A stretch of DNA of 64,000 nucleotides from Azonexus fungiphilus (GCF_003634965.1 NZ_RBXP01000020.1:62001-126000); one strand, 5' to 3'. Counted from the stretch's first letter, positions 1-8,587 are shown. The notes: generated from the letters alone by a model not told the origin. Translations and numbers: made by a program.

Positions 1-5
1 TGCAG

Positions 6-31
6 AAGGGCGCCGCGAGGCGCCCTTTTTT
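6..31 (+). terminator. Rho-independent terminator of an upstream gene
   Basis: A 9-bp GC-rich stem (AAGGGCGCC / GGCGCCCTT) with a GCGA loop runs into six T residues. The T tract is on the plus strand only, so it ends a plus-strand gene lying left of the window. Confidence 0.85.
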
Positions 32-38
32 CATCGTG

Positions 39-58
39 TTTGACGGTCGACCGTCAAA
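39..58. repeat. Dispersed palindrome, copy 1 (20 bp, perfect)
   Basis: This perfect 20-bp inverted repeat is centred on GACGGTCGACCGTC. It lies between two terminators, the plus-strand one at 6-31 and the dksA one at 68-91, so it is in untranscribed or terminal sequence. The same core recurs at nine other places in this window. Confidence 0.9.
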
Positions 59-67
59 TGCCTGCAA

Positions 68-91
68 AAAAGCCACCTCGCGGTGGCTTTT
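68..91 (-). terminator. Rho-independent terminator of dksA
   Basis: Read on the minus strand, a 10-bp stem (AAAAGCCACC / GGTGGCTTTT) with a 4-nt loop ends in a run of six T, about 35 nt after the dksA stop codon. Confidence 0.85.
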
Positions 92-125
92 CCAATCCTG
101 CCCGTTCCGGGCGGGGGGGCGAGCA

Positions 126-551
126 TTACTTCGCCATCTGCTTTTCCTTGAGCTCGTCGAGCGTCTTGCAGTCGATGCACAGCGTTGCCGTCGGACGTGC
201 CTCCAGGCGCTTGATGCCGATCTCGACGCCGCACTTGTCGCAGAAGCCGTAGTCGCCGTCGTCGATGCGACCGAGGGTTTCCTCGATCTTCTTGATCAGC
301 TTGCGCTCGCGGTCGCGGTTGCGCAGTTCGATGGCGATGTCGGTTTCCTGGCTGGCGCGATCGTTGGGGTCGGCGAACACCGTCGCTTCGTCCTGCATCG
401 TATGCACCGTGCGATCGATATCCTCGCTCAGTTCCTTTTTCAGCGTCTCCAGGATCTTGCGGAAGTGAGCAAGCTGCTTGTTGCTCATGTACTCCTCGCC
501 AGCCTTCGGCTCGTAGGGTGCGAAATGTTTGTGAAGCAAGTCTTCTGCCAT
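126..551 (-). CDS. dksA: RNA polymerase-binding transcription factor DksA
   Basis: The 141-aa product is a DksA/TraR-family regulator that enters the RNA polymerase secondary channel and, with ppGpp, adjusts rRNA, tRNA and amino-acid promoters. The coiled-coil tip motif DPNDRA (residues 61-66) carries the two aspartates and the alanine needed for activity in E. coli DksA. The C-terminal zinc finger is intact: Cys104, Cys107, Cys125 and Cys128 (C-X2-C-X17-C-X2-C). The ATG at 549-551 is chosen because the protein then aligns over the E. coli N-terminal region up to the EEYM motif; the longer open frame upstream runs back through the tRNA genes and is not coding. It is slightly shorter than E. 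coli DksA (151 aa). It is transcribed alone, with its own terminator. Confidence 0.97.
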   Translation of the reverse strand: MAEDLLHKHFAPYEPKAGEEYMSNKQLAHFRKILETLKKELSEDIDRTVHTMQDEATVFADPNDRASQETDIAIELRNRDRERKLIKKIEETLGRIDDGDYGFCDKCGVEIGIKRLEARPTATLCIDCKTLDELKEKQMAK

Positions 552-715
552 TTGTGCGCGCTTCCAGTGACGAAAAAAGCGATTAAATATCAGAAAGTCC
601 CAGGCGAGGCAAGGAAAAGCCTTGCTGCAGCGCAATGTGAAAATCCGCCGATTTGCCGGAACGCCGCGCACGTCTGGCGTCCGGGCGGCGGCGCTGATAC
701 AATGCGTTCCTTCGT

Positions 716-792
716 CGGGGCGTAGCGCAGTCTGGTAGCGCATCTGCTTTGGGAGCAGAGGGTCGTGAGTTCGAATCCCACCGCCCCGACCA
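716..792 (+). tRNA. tRNA-Pro (anticodon TGG)
   Basis: A full cloverleaf can be drawn. The acceptor stem CGGGGCG pairs with CGCCCCG, the anticodon stem TCTGC/GCAGA encloses TTTGGGA with anticodon TGG at 750-752, the T-loop is GTTCGAATC, and the 3' CCA is encoded. A -10-like TACAAT at 698-703 lies at the right distance upstream. It is probably co-transcribed with the tRNA-Arg 22 nt downstream. Confidence 0.97.
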
Positions 793-814
793 TTTCCTTC
801 TCTTGGCACATCTC

Positions 815-891
815 GCGCCCGTAGCTCAACTGGATAGAGCAGCCGCCTTCTAAGCGGCAGGTCGGGGGTTCGAGTCCCTCCGGGCGCGCCA
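815..891 (+). tRNA. tRNA-Arg (anticodon TCT)
   Basis: The acceptor stem GCGCCCG pairs with CGGGCGC. The anticodon stem GCCGC/GCGGC encloses CTTCTAA with anticodon TCT at 849-851. The T-arm contains GTTCGAGTC and the 3' CCA is encoded. It reads AGA codons, which are rare in this GC-rich genome. Confidence 0.97.
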
Positions 892-900
892 ATCCCCAGC

Positions 901-1266
901 TCAATCGTGCTTTGATTCGAAGATGTCCACCGTCGCCAGGCGATAGCCGAGGCGGCGCAGTCGTTCCTGGCTAGCCGGCGTGGCCGGCAGGCGGTGCAGG
1001 GCGCGGTAGGGGCGATAGGCGTAATCGAGGCAGGCGACCCGCCAGGCGAACGGCAGCAGGCGATCATTGGCGGTCGCGATCAGCGTCAGGTAGGTGCGCT
1101 CGAGCAGCGGCCAGGCATCAGCCTGGCCATCGGCGAGATAGTCGGCGAGGTCGACGAAGGCCAGGATGCGTCCCGGTTCGTTGGGGTGCAGGGCGAGCCG
1201 GATGCCGGTGCCGAGCATGTCGTAGGTTTCCCGGTGCGGATCGGTGTTGGCGGCATGCCCGGGCAT
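901..1266 (-). CDS. Small FagA-like protein, last gene of the fumC operon
   Basis: This 121-aa soluble-looking protein has no signal peptide or membrane segment. Its pattern (ALHPNEPGRI near residue 25, then LLPFAWRVACLDYAYRP near 70-87 and a C-terminal RLGYRLATVDI) resembles what I remember of Pseudomonas FagA, a small protein of unknown biochemical role in the Fur-regulated fagA-fumC-orfX-sodM operon; I could not run an alignment. It starts 3 nt after the stop of the coiled-coil gene upstream, so the three genes form one operon with fumC. It converges on the tRNA genes with only 9 nt between, and no terminator is visible. Confidence 0.75.
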   Translation of the reverse strand: MPGHAANTDPHRETYDMLGTGIRLALHPNEPGRILAFVDLADYLADGQADAWPLLERTYLTLIATANDRLLPFAWRVACLDYAYRPYRALHRLPATPASQERLRRLGYRLATVDIFESKHD

Positions 1267-1268
1267 CG

Positions 1269-1652
1269 TCAATCCTTCTCCGCTGTCTGCGCCGCTTCGG
1301 CGTGATGGCAGGGCAGGCCGCTGAGCCGGCACTGCTCGTCGGCCCGCCAGTGGTCGTCGTGGCTCAGGCAGCCGGTGCGGCAGATCACCTCGCCGGCCGC
1401 CTCGGCGTCGATCCGCTGGCGCAGGGCACGGACTTCCGCGTCGCGGCGCAGCAACTCGTGTTGCAGTTGCCCGATCCGCGCCTCGAGCCCGGCGATGCAG
1501 CGCTGCTGTTCCTGCATCTGGCGGCTGCAACGCTGCTGCACCTCGCCGAGATAGCGCAGCAGCGCCGGCGCTTCGGCGCTCGTCTGCACCGCGACCGAGG
1601 TGGTCGCGGTCTGGCGCGTGAACAACAGGGGGAAGCGGGCCAGCGCGCGCAT
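1269..1652 (-). CDS. Coiled-coil protein with a Cys/His-rich tail, fumC operon
   Basis: I do not recognise a family for this 127-aa protein. Residues about 30-85 are rich in Gln, Glu, Arg and Leu in a heptad-like pattern and probably form a coiled coil. The last 45 residues hold four Cys and several His (CRTGC ... HDDH ... C ... CHH), which could bind a metal. There is no convincing signal peptide. Its ATG overlaps the fumC stop codon by 4 nt (ATGA), so translation is probably coupled to fumC. Confidence 0.7.
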   Translation of the reverse strand: MRALARFPLLFTRQTATTSVAVQTSAEAPALLRYLGEVQQRCSRQMQEQQRCIAGLEARIGQLQHELLRRDAEVRALRQRIDAEAAGEVICRTGCLSHDDHWRADEQCRLSGLPCHHAEAAQTAEKD

Positions 1653-3037
1653 CAGCGGCCGGTCATCTGTGCCGGCACGACCCAGCGGTCGAACTCGTCG
1701 CCGCTCAGGTAACCGAGGGCCAGCGCCGCTTCACGCAGCGTGCTGCCCTCCCGGTGGGCCTTCTTGGCGATCTGCGCCGACTTGTCGTAACCGATGTGCG
1801 GATTGAGCGCGGTGACCAGCATCAGCGAGCGCTCGAGCAACTCGCCGATGCGCTGGCGGTTGGGCTCGATGCCGACCGCGCAGTGCTTGTTGAAGCTCTT
1901 CATGCCGTCGCCGAGCAGGCGCACGCTCTGCAGGAAGTTGTGGATGAGCATCGGCCGGAAGACGTTGAGCTCGAAGTTGCCCGAGGCGCCGCCGAAATTG
2001 ATCGCCACGTCGTTGCCGAAGACCTGGGCGGCGAGCATGGTCAGCGCCTCGCTCTGGGTCGGATTGACCTTGCCCGGCATGATCGACGAGCCGGGCTCGT
2101 TCTCCGGAATGGACAGTTCGCCGATGCCGCAACGCGGGCCGCTGGCCAGCCAGCGGACGTCGTTGGCGATCTTCATCAGGCTGGCGGCCAGGCCCTTGAG
2201 CGTGCCGTGCGCGTGCACCACGGCATCGGCACTGGCCAGGGCCTCGAACTTGTTCGGTGCGCTGACGAAGGGGTGGCCGGTGTGCCGTGCCAGTTCGGCG
2301 GCGACGCGCTCGGCGTAGCCGCGCGGTGCGTTCAGGCCGGTGCCGACGGCGGTACCGCCGAGCGCCAGTTCGTGCAGGTGCGGCAAGGCGGCGCGGATGT
2401 GCCGGTCGGCATGGTCGAGCTGGGCGACCCAGCCGGAAATTTCCTGGCCGAGCGTCAGCGGTGTCGCGTCCTGCAGGTGGGTGCGGCCGATCTTGACGAT
2501 CCCGGCGAAATCCTCGGCCTTGGCCGCCAGCGTCGCGCGCAGCAGGGACAGTGCCGGCAGCAGGCGGCGGACGATGGCGTCGACGGCGGCGACATGCATC
2601 GCGGTCGGGTAGACGTCGTTGCTCGACTGGCTGCGGTTGACGTCGTCGTTGGGATGGACCAGACGACCTTCGCCGCGCGGGCCGCCGAGAATCTCGCTGG
2701 CGCGGTTGGCGATCACCTCGTTGAGATTCATGTTGGTCTGCGTGCCCGAGCCGGTCTGCCAGACGACCAGCGGAAATTCCGCATCGTGGCGGCCGTCGAT
2801 GATCTCGTCGGCGGCGACGACGATGGCCGCGGTGCGCGCGTCATCCTGCAGGCCGAGCGCCTGGTTGGTCAGCGCGCTGGCCCGCTTGACCTGGGCCAGG
2901 GCGCGGATGATCTCGAGCGGCTGGCGTTCGCCGGAAATGTCGAAGTTGTGCAGCGAACGCTGCGTCTGTGCGCCCCAGAGGCGGTCGGCGGGAACGGAAA
3001 CGGGGCCGAAGGTGTCGTGTTCGATGCGTGTCGTCAT
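1652..3037 (-). CDS. fumC: Class II fumarate hydratase
   Basis: This 461-aa enzyme interconverts fumarate and malate in the citric acid cycle without an iron-sulfur cluster. The lyase signature [10 protein letters not shown] is at residues 316-325, the THLQDATP motif with the active-site His is near 186-193, and GSGTQTNMN is near 96-104. Length matches E. coli FumC (467 aa). The ATG at 3035-3037 is chosen because it begins the conserved [14 protein letters not shown]-terminus; a further in-frame ATG at 3106 would add 23 atypical residues. FumC replaces iron-dependent fumarases when iron or redox stress disables them, which fits its place beside an iron-uptake island and a Fur-like promoter. 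It heads a three-gene operon. Confidence 0.97.
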   Translation of the reverse strand: MTTRIEHDTFGPVSVPADRLWGAQTQRSLHNFDISGERQPLEIIRALAQVKRASALTNQALGLQDDARTAAIVVAADEIIDGRHDAEFPLVVWQTGSGTQTNMNLNEVIANRASEILGGPRGEGRLVHPNDDVNRSQSSNDVYPTAMHVAAVDAIVRRLLPALSLLRATLAAKAEDFAGIVKIGRTHLQDATPLTLGQEISGWVAQLDHADRHIRAALPHLHELALGGTAVGTGLNAPRGYAERVAAELARHTGHPFVSAPNKFEALASADAVVHAHGTLKGLAASLMKIANDVRWLASGPRCGIGELSIPENEPGSSIMPGKVNPTQSEALTMLAAQVFGNDVAINFGGASGNFELNVFRPMLIHNFLQSVRLLGDGMKSFNKHCAVGIEPNRQRIGELLERSLMLVTALNPHIGYDKSAQIAKKAHREGSTLREAALALGYLSGDEFDRWVVPAQMTGR

Positions 3038-3177
3038 GGTGGTCTCGGCGGTGCCGCGCGGGCGGCGGAAAAAACGGCTGGCTGGCGTCTGGCTGGCTGG
3101 GCCCAAAGCGAGAGATGGAACCCCGGGGACGGCGCGCAGTTTGAGGGAGAGGCTGCGCCCGTTGCCCGGTTGGACAG

Positions 3178-3224
3178 ACTATACCGCGACGAATTCGCAG
3201 AGTAAATAGGAATTATTGTTATTT
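3178..3224 (-). promoter_or_regulatory. fumC promoter with Fur-box-like sequence
   Basis: On the minus strand, a -35 TTTACT (3201-3206) and a -10 TATAGT (3178-3183) are 17 bp apart. Immediately upstream and touching the -35 is an AT-rich stretch (3204-3224) containing AATAACAATAATTCC, which matches the 19-bp Fur consensus at about 12 positions. A 140-nt leader would separate this promoter from the fumC ATG. The Fur assignment is inference. Confidence 0.5.
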
Positions 3225-3241
3225 ATGCCTTTGCGTTTGCG

Positions 3242-4423
3242 TCATCGACGCTGTTCGCGCGCCCGCCGCTTTTTCCACCACAGGTAGACGCCGGTGAGCG
3301 AGAGCATGGCGATGACCAGGCCGAGCAGGGAAACCGCGATGCGGCCGGGCAATCCGAGGATGCGCCCGGAGTGAAGCGGGTGCTGGACATGCATGAAGAT
3401 GTCGCCGGCGCTGCCATGGCCCGGATGCTTTTCGCCGGCAAGGGCGCCCGAATTGCCGTCGAAGTAGAGCCAGGGTGGTCCCAGCTTGCCGCCGTGATCG
3501 TCGCCTTCGTCGAAGAAGGCGACACCGTAGAGATTGAGCCAGGGGTTGTAGGCGATGGCGCCGGCCGGCAGTTGCCAGCCGCGTCGCCCGGCTTCCTGGC
3601 GTGCGAGTTCGATGATCGGTTCGCGCGCGAGCGCCGGCGCATGCGGCTGATCGGCCGGCGCCGGCGTGCGTCCGGCAGCGGGCAGCGGGGTCAGCGGCGA
3701 GAATAGCCCGACCAGCGGGCGGACAACCTGTGCGCCGAGATTCATCGAAACCGATGTGAAGGCGAGAATCAGGAGCAAGGCCCAGACCCAGACGCCGCCG
3801 GAACGATGCAGGTCGAAATTGAGCCGGTAGCCGCCGGCTCGCCAGCGAAAGGCGAACGATTTCCGCCAGTTGCCGCCGGCCGGAAAACTGATCCACAGCG
3901 CGACAAAGGCGTCGATCGTCCACACCATGCCGACGATGCCCATCAGCAGCGTGCCGACCGGTATGCCGGCGATTGCCGGCAGATGCAGCGAATAATGGAG
4001 CTTGTAGAGGAAAGCGAAGAATTTTTCCGGGGCCAGGCCGAATTCGCCCCATTGGCGCTGGCCGAGGATGCGCCCGGTGTAGGGGTCGACGGCCATCTGG
4101 TTGAATCCGGGAGCGATCGCCGGGCTGCCGTCTGCTGCAGGTCTGGGGGCGACGCCGATGCCCAGCGAGTGCCCGGGTTCGACGCTCAGCGGCAGGTAAG
4201 TGAGCTGCAGGCCGGGCATCTCGGCTTCCAGTTGCCGGGCCAGGCTCAGGGGCGCCAGCATTTTTGCCCCGGCGGGCGGGTTGACCGTGAAAATGTCGGG
4301 AGCCAGCCATTCCTCGAGTTCGTGGTTCCAGGCGATGATGCTGCCGGTGAGGCCGGAAATGATCAGAAAGAGGGCACAAAAAAGACCGAACCAGCGGTGC
4401 AGGCGAACGAGCAGGGGACGCAT
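3242..4423 (-). CDS. PepSY-family inner-membrane protein, partner of receptor A
   Basis: This 393-aa protein has the layout of PepSY-associated TM (PiuB/FoxB-like) proteins: a first membrane helix after LHRWFGL, a periplasmic domain, two central helices near 140-210, and a last helix near 355-380. Conserved His are in LHRWFG, NHELEEW, LHYSLHLP and DLHRSGG. FoxB, a characterised member, reduces ferric siderophores at the inner membrane. It starts 52 nt after the stop of receptor A with a good ribosome site (GGAATATCCCG before ATG), so it is probably co-expressed with that receptor and may reduce or help transport the same siderophore. The exact substrate is unknown. Confidence 0.88.
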   Translation of the reverse strand: MRPLLVRLHRWFGLFCALFLIISGLTGSIIAWNHELEEWLAPDIFTVNPPAGAKMLAPLSLARQLEAEMPGLQLTYLPLSVEPGHSLGIGVAPRPAADGSPAIAPGFNQMAVDPYTGRILGQRQWGEFGLAPEKFFAFLYKLHYSLHLPAIAGIPVGTLLMGIVGMVWTIDAFVALWISFPAGGNWRKSFAFRWRAGGYRLNFDLHRSGGVWVWALLLILAFTSVSMNLGAQVVRPLVGLFSPLTPLPAAGRTPAPADQPHAPALAREPIIELARQEAGRRGWQLPAGAIAYNPWLNLYGVAFFDEGDDHGGKLGPPWLYFDGNSGALAGEKHPGHGSAGDIFMHVQHPLHSGRILGLPGRIAVSLLGLVIAMLSLTGVYLWWKKRRAREQRR

Positions 4424-4443
4424 CGGGATATTCCGTGGGATGA

Positions 4444-4467
4444 CCCCCGCCCGGGTGCGGGCGGGGG
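4444..4467 (-). other. GC-rich hairpin between receptor A and its PepSY gene
   Basis: A 9-bp stem of CCCCCGCCC with GGGCGGGGG and a 6-nt loop lies in the 52-nt gap between the two genes. There is no T tract on either side, so it is not a classical terminator. It could stabilise the receptor mRNA 3' end or reduce PepSY expression relative to the receptor. Confidence 0.6.
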
Positions 4468-4475
4468 GATGACGC

Positions 4476-6956
4476 TTACCAGGCGTAGCTGGCGGTCAGT
4501 GTGGTCATGCGGCCATAGCCGGCGTAGCAGACGCTTTCGAGGCAGGCCGTATCGTGTTTCTTGTCGAACAGATTGCTGACGTTGAGCGCCAGCTTGACCT
4601 TGTCGAAGTTGTAGCGGAGCGCCGCATCGACCAGCGTGTAGGCAGCCGATTCGACGTTCGCCACCGCACCCATGCGCTGGGCCGGCGGCAGCAGGGCGTT
4701 GTAGGCGGCCAGGGAGTTGACCGCGGTGTATTCGCTGCGTCCGACGTAACGGATGCCGAGGCCGCCGCCGAGGCGGTCGAGACTGCCACCGTGCCGGGTG
4801 TAGTCCACCCAGAGTGCGGCGTTGTGTTTGGGGACGTGGTTGAGACGGGCGTCCTGTTCCCACGGATTGCGCGATTCGCTGACCCGGGCGTCGGTGTAGC
4901 TGTAGAAGGCGCTGAGCTTGAAGCCGCCCGGCAGTTCGGCCCGGGCCTCGATTTCGGCGCCGCGCGAGGTGACTTCGCCGATCTGGCGGCGCACCCCGGT
5001 GCTGATGCTGCTGTAGTCGGTGAGCACGTAGTCCTGCTTGACGATGTCGAAGAGCGCGAAATTGAGCGAGAGTTGCGTCCCTGACGGCTGGTACTTGACG
5101 CCGACTTCGTATTGGCGGCCGAGTTCGGGCTTGAAGGTGCGGCCGTCGGCATCGGTACCGCCGACCGGCTTGAACGACTCGCTGTAGCTCAGATACGGTG
5201 CCAGGCCATTGGCGAACAGGTAGGTCAGGCCGGCGCGCCCGGTCCACGCGTGGTCGGTGGTCTTGCTGGTGCTGCCGTTGAGGCGGCTGGTGGCTTCGCG
5301 GCTGGCATTGTCGTAGCGGCCGCCCAGCGTCAGTCGCCAGTGCTCGTCGAGTTTCAGCTGATCCTGGGCGTAGACGCCAAGCTGGCGGCTATCGATGGTG
5401 TTGTCGTAGTTGACCGTGGTCGGGTAGCTGACCGGCAGACCGTAGACCGGGTTGGCGGTATCGAGCGAGGGGGCGTTGCCGCTCCGGCGCAATTCGTCGG
5501 CGCGGCTCTTGCGCCAGTCGACGCCGAGCAGCAGCGTGTGGGCGACGGTACCGGTCGCGAAATCGCCCTGGACCTGGTTGTCGACCGCCCAGGCCGCCAG
5601 CCGTTCGTCGTTGATGTTGGCCTGGCGCAGCACCACCTGGGCGTTGAAGGGATTGACGCCGGACATCGTCAGGTAGCGATAGTCGAAATCGATGTGGTCG
5701 TAACGCAGGTTCTGGCGGAACGACCAGTTGTCGTTGATCCGGTGGTTCAACTGATAGCCGAGCGAAGTGTACTTGCGATCGATGTTGTTGAATTTTTCCT
5801 CGCCCTTGTAGAACCCGGCGTCGGTGTCCTTGAGCATGCCGAGCGGGCGAAGATAGTGCAGCGCATAGGGCGAGAAGTGCTCGTTGAAGGCGAAGTCGCC
5901 GTCGTCTTGCTGGTACAGCGCGCGCACGGTCAGTTCGGTGGCCTCGCTGATCTGCCAGCTCAGGCTGGGCGCCAGCAGGCGGCGCCGGGCGTAGGTCTTG
6001 TCCACCTCGGTGTCGGTCTGGTTGCCGACGAAGATCATGCGGTAGCGCAGCGCGCCGCGCTCGTCGAGCGCGCCGGAAAAATCGCCGGCCAGTTCGGCCA
6101 ACCGGTGGCTGCCGACGCGCAGCTGCAGTTCGCGTTGCGGTGTTTCGGCCGGTTTCTTGCTGACCATGTTGATGACGCCGCCGGGTTCGGCCTGGCCGTA
6201 GAGCACCGAAGCCGGTCCGCGCAGCACCTCGACCCGCTCGAGGGTGTAGGCGTCGGCGCGCGGGATGCCGTAGGTGCTCGTCGCCTGCAGCAAGCCGTCC
6301 CGGTACATCCCGCTCTTGGCATCGAAGCCGCGCAGGGTCAGCCAGTCGTAACGGGTATCGAAGCCGTAGGGAACGCCGACACCGGGCGTGTAGCGCAAGG
6401 CCTCCTCGACATTGACTGCGCCGCGCGTATCCATTTCCTCGCGGCCGACGACGGAGATCGATTGCGGCACTTCGAGCAAGGGCGTGTCGGTCTTGGTTGC
6501 CGTGGCGCTGCGTTTGGCGACGTAGCCGCCAACCGGGCCCCAGGCATCCTCGCGGGCGCTGCGGCTGGTCACGGTGAGCGGCGCCAGCGTCGCTTCCTCG
6601 CCGCTTTTCAGCCGGCGCAGGCCGAAGCTGCCGTTGTCGCTGACCGTCAGCCCGAGGCCCGAGCCGGCCAGGGCGCGGGACAAGGCCTGTTCGGCCGTCA
6701 GTTCGCCATGCACCGGTGACGACTTGAGATTGCTCACCAGTTGCGGGTCGATGACGATGACCCGGCCGGCCTGGCGGGCAATCCGCGTCAGCGACGCATC
6801 GAGCGGCCCGCTCGGCAGGTCGTAATGCTTGAGCGGGCGCTGGTTTTCCTGCGCATGGACGAGGGCGGCGCCCGGAACGGCGAGTGGTGCGAGCAGCGCG
6901 ATGGCCAGTGCGAGCGGGCGCAGTCGTCGGACGGACGTGGTGTCGGGGTGGTGCAT
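4476..6956 (-). CDS. TonB-dependent siderophore receptor A with STN signalling domain (FhuA/FhuE/FoxA-like)
   Basis: This 826-aa outer-membrane receptor has a signal peptide of about 36 residues ending near HAQ, an STN domain (about 40-110, beginning KHYDLPSGPLDASL) that contacts a periplasmic FecR, a plug domain with VPQSISVVGREEMDTRG and LERVEVLRGPASVLYGQAEPGG, and a 22-strand barrel ending in TASYAW with a terminal aromatic residue. The Cys pair near the end (CLESVCYAGYGR) is typical of hydroxamate-siderophore receptors such as FhuA and FoxA. The ATG at 6954-6956 is preferred because GGAG lies 9 nt upstream and it opens directly on the signal peptide; 15 more codons are open upstream. Its sigma and anti-sigma genes lie just upstream and its PepSY partner downstream. 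Confidence 0.93.
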   Translation of the reverse strand: MHHPDTTSVRRLRPLALAIALLAPLAVPGAALVHAQENQRPLKHYDLPSGPLDASLTRIARQAGRVIVIDPQLVSNLKSSPVHGELTAEQALSRALAGSGLGLTVSDNGSFGLRRLKSGEEATLAPLTVTSRSAREDAWGPVGGYVAKRSATATKTDTPLLEVPQSISVVGREEMDTRGAVNVEEALRYTPGVGVPYGFDTRYDWLTLRGFDAKSGMYRDGLLQATSTYGIPRADAYTLERVEVLRGPASVLYGQAEPGGVINMVSKKPAETPQRELQLRVGSHRLAELAGDFSGALDERGALRYRMIFVGNQTDTEVDKTYARRRLLAPSLSWQISEATELTVRALYQQDDGDFAFNEHFSPYALHYLRPLGMLKDTDAGFYKGEEKFNNIDRKYTSLGYQLNHRINDNWSFRQNLRYDHIDFDYRYLTMSGVNPFNAQVVLRQANINDERLAAWAVDNQVQGDFATGTVAHTLLLGVDWRKSRADELRRSGNAPSLDTANPVYGLPVSYPTTVNYDNTIDSRQLGVYAQDQLKLDEHWRLTLGGRYDNASREATSRLNGSTSKTTDHAWTGRAGLTYLFANGLAPYLSYSESFKPVGGTDADGRTFKPELGRQYEVGVKYQPSGTQLSLNFALFDIVKQDYVLTDYSSISTGVRRQIGEVTSRGAEIEARAELPGGFKLSAFYSYTDARVSESRNPWEQDARLNHVPKHNAALWVDYTRHGGSLDRLGGGLGIRYVGRSEYTAVNSLAAYNALLPPAQRMGAVANVESAAYTLVDAALRYNFDKVKLALNVSNLFDKKHDTACLESVCYAGYGRMTTLTASYAW

Positions 6957-7052
6957 CTTGGTTCTCCGCAGTTGGGTTCGGCCGGGAATTCGAGCCTTCA
7001 CTTGCCTTGTGCAACCAGCGGCGGGTTTTTATAGGGGGCGGTGCGGATTTTT

Positions 7053-7064
7053 ACGGTCGACCGT
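7053..7064. repeat. Dispersed palindrome, copy 2 (12-bp core)
   Basis: The core ACGGTCGACCGT lies in the gap between FecR A and receptor A. Read on the minus strand it is preceded by GAAAATCGCCGCATTTCG, which resembles the flank of the other copies. It sits where the receptor promoter should be. Confidence 0.75.
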
Positions 7065-7100
7065 CGAAATGCGGCGATTTTCAGCGGCAGCGGGCCGGGC

Positions 7101-8066
7101 TCAGGCAAGCTCGATCATCACCCACAGATCGGTGCGCCGGCTGATCTCGATCGGGAGTGCTTCGGCCAGTGCATCCAGGCTGCGTTCGCTGTCGTCGAGC
7201 GGAAAGGTGCCGGTCACCCGGAGCGCCGCCGCGGCCGGCGAAATCCGCAGAAAACCGCGGCGGTAGGGGCGTAGCGCGGCAATCACTTCGCCCAGGGGGC
7301 GATCATGCACTTCGACGAAACCATCCTCCCAGGCGCTTGCCGTCGCCGGCGAGACAGGACTGCCGTGGATCGAGGCGAGGTCGAAGCGGGCGCTGTCGCC
7401 GGCTTGCAGCACGCTGTGCTGGCCGCCCAGGGTGTCGATGCGGACGCTGGCGTGAAGCACGGCGGCGAGGCTGGCGCCGTCTTCCTGGCGGACCAGGAAG
7501 CGCGTGCCCAGCGCGCTGACCGTTCCTTCGGCGGTGTGCACGATCAGTGGCCGGACCGGATCGGTGGCGACATCGACGATCAGTTCGCCGCCGACCAGGC
7601 GGATATGCCGCGCCGTGCTCGAAAACGCGACGTCGATGGCACTGCGGGCATTGAGCCAGACCTGGCTGCCGTCGGCGAGCTGGAGGCTTCGCCGTTCGCC
7701 GGTGGCGGTCGAGAATCCCGCCAGCAGGCCGGGCAGCGGCTGCTGGCGATGGGCGATCAGGGCGCTGCCCAGGCCTAGCCCGGCCAGGCCCAGCGCTGCC
7801 TTGAGCAGGTGGCGGCGCGGGTTTGCCGGCGCCGCCAGGGCCCGGCGCAGGCTGGTTCGCGTGGCGGCCGGTGCGGGCAACTCGGCGAAGGCGCCGAGCG
7901 AACGTTCCAGGTGGGCGAGGGCGGCTTCGTGGCGCGGGTCGCTGGCGCGCCAGTCGGCGAAGGCGCGGCGCTCGGCATCGGAGAGCTCGCTGGCGCCCTG
8001 GCGGACGATCCAGTCGATGGCCTGGCGTGCGACCGGGTCAAGTGAGCGCTTGGCTGGGCTGGGCAT
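7101..8066 (-). CDS. FecR-type anti-sigma factor A
   Basis: This 321-aa single-pass membrane protein holds its cognate ECF sigma factor and receives the signal from the receptor STN domain. The N-terminal cytoplasmic DUF4880 segment (about 10-55) has AIDWIVRQG and DWRASDPRHEAAL. A membrane helix lies near 86-105 (LLKAALGLAGLGLGSALIA). The periplasmic FecR domain (about 120-215) has GERRSLQLADGSQVWLNARS and VSALGTRFLVRQ. The C-terminal receptor-contacting domain ends ISRRTDLWVMIELA. It starts 7 nt after the sigma A stop codon, the only cassette of the six with a full gap here rather than an overlap or near-overlap. Confidence 0.93.
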   Translation of the reverse strand: MPSPAKRSLDPVARQAIDWIVRQGASELSDAERRAFADWRASDPRHEAALAHLERSLGAFAELPAPAATRTSLRRALAAPANPRRHLLKAALGLAGLGLGSALIAHRQQPLPGLLAGFSTATGERRSLQLADGSQVWLNARSAIDVAFSSTARHIRLVGGELIVDVATDPVRPLIVHTAEGTVSALGTRFLVRQEDGASLAAVLHASVRIDTLGGQHSVLQAGDSARFDLASIHGSPVSPATASAWEDGFVEVHDRPLGEVIAALRPYRRGFLRISPAAAALRVTGTFPLDDSERSLDALAEALPIEISRRTDLWVMIELA

Positions 8067-8073
8067 CGTCTGT

Positions 8074-8562
8074 TCAGGTCGCGAGATAGCAGCGGGTCAG
8101 CGCCTGGGTCATGTATTGCTGGACCCGCGGCACGGAGACCCCGAGTTCGGCGGCGATCTGGGCGTAGGTCATGCCGTCGATCTGGCGCATCAGGAAGGCG
8201 CTGCGGGCCTTGGCCGAGAGACCGTCGAGCAGCTTGTCGATCGCCAGCAGCGTTTCGAGCACGATCGCCTTTTCTTCCTCCGACGGCGCGCTGGCTTCCG
8301 GCAGGCGCGCCAGCTCGTCCAGCCAGGCGCGCTCGAGATCGCGCCGGCGCCAGCTTTCGAACATCAGCCGCCGGGCGATCGTCAGCAGGTAGGCACGCGG
8401 TTCGTCGGCCGCACAAGGGCGGTTGAGCAGGCTGAGAAAAGTGTCCTGGGCCAGGTCGGCGGCCTGGTGCTGGCAGCCGAGTTTGCGGCGCAGCCAGCCT
8501 TGCAGCCAGCCGTGGTGGTCGGCATAAAGCGCGGCAACGGCGTCGGATGCGGTCGGGTTCAA
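8074..8562 (-). CDS. FecI-type ECF sigma factor A (TTG start)
   Basis: This 162-aa sigma-70 family protein has region 2 at about 10-80 (ALYADHHGWLQGWLRRKLG, then DLAQDTFLSLL) and region 4 at about 110-160 (AKARSAFLMRQIDGMTYAQIAAELGVS). It should direct transcription of receptor A when freed from FecR A. The start codon is TTG at 8560-8562, placed 7 nt after GGAGAA (CGGAGAACCCGC then TTG). No ATG is available nearby, and the family N-terminus begins here. A Fur box lies 65 nt upstream. Confidence 0.94.
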   Translation of the reverse strand: MNPTASDAVAALYADHHGWLQGWLRRKLGCQHQAADLAQDTFLSLLNRPCAADEPRAYLLTIARRLMFESWRRRDLERAWLDELARLPEASAPSEEEKAIVLETLLAIDKLLDGLSAKARSAFLMRQIDGMTYAQIAAELGVSVPRVQQYMTQALTRCYLAT

Positions 8563-8587
8563 GCGGGTTCTCCGGGAGATCCAGGGG

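Noticed and set aside
552-1067. N-terminal extension of DksA through the tRNA genes
   Set aside because: The extra residues are translated from tRNA-Pro and tRNA-Arg sequence and match nothing in DksA.
5112-6719. Long plus-strand open frame (535 codons) opposite receptor A
   Set aside because: It is antisense to a receptor with clear domains, Gly/Val/Ala-rich without motifs, and is the usual artefact of high GC third positions. The same applies to the frames at 9943-11964, 32944-35574 and 58033-61002.
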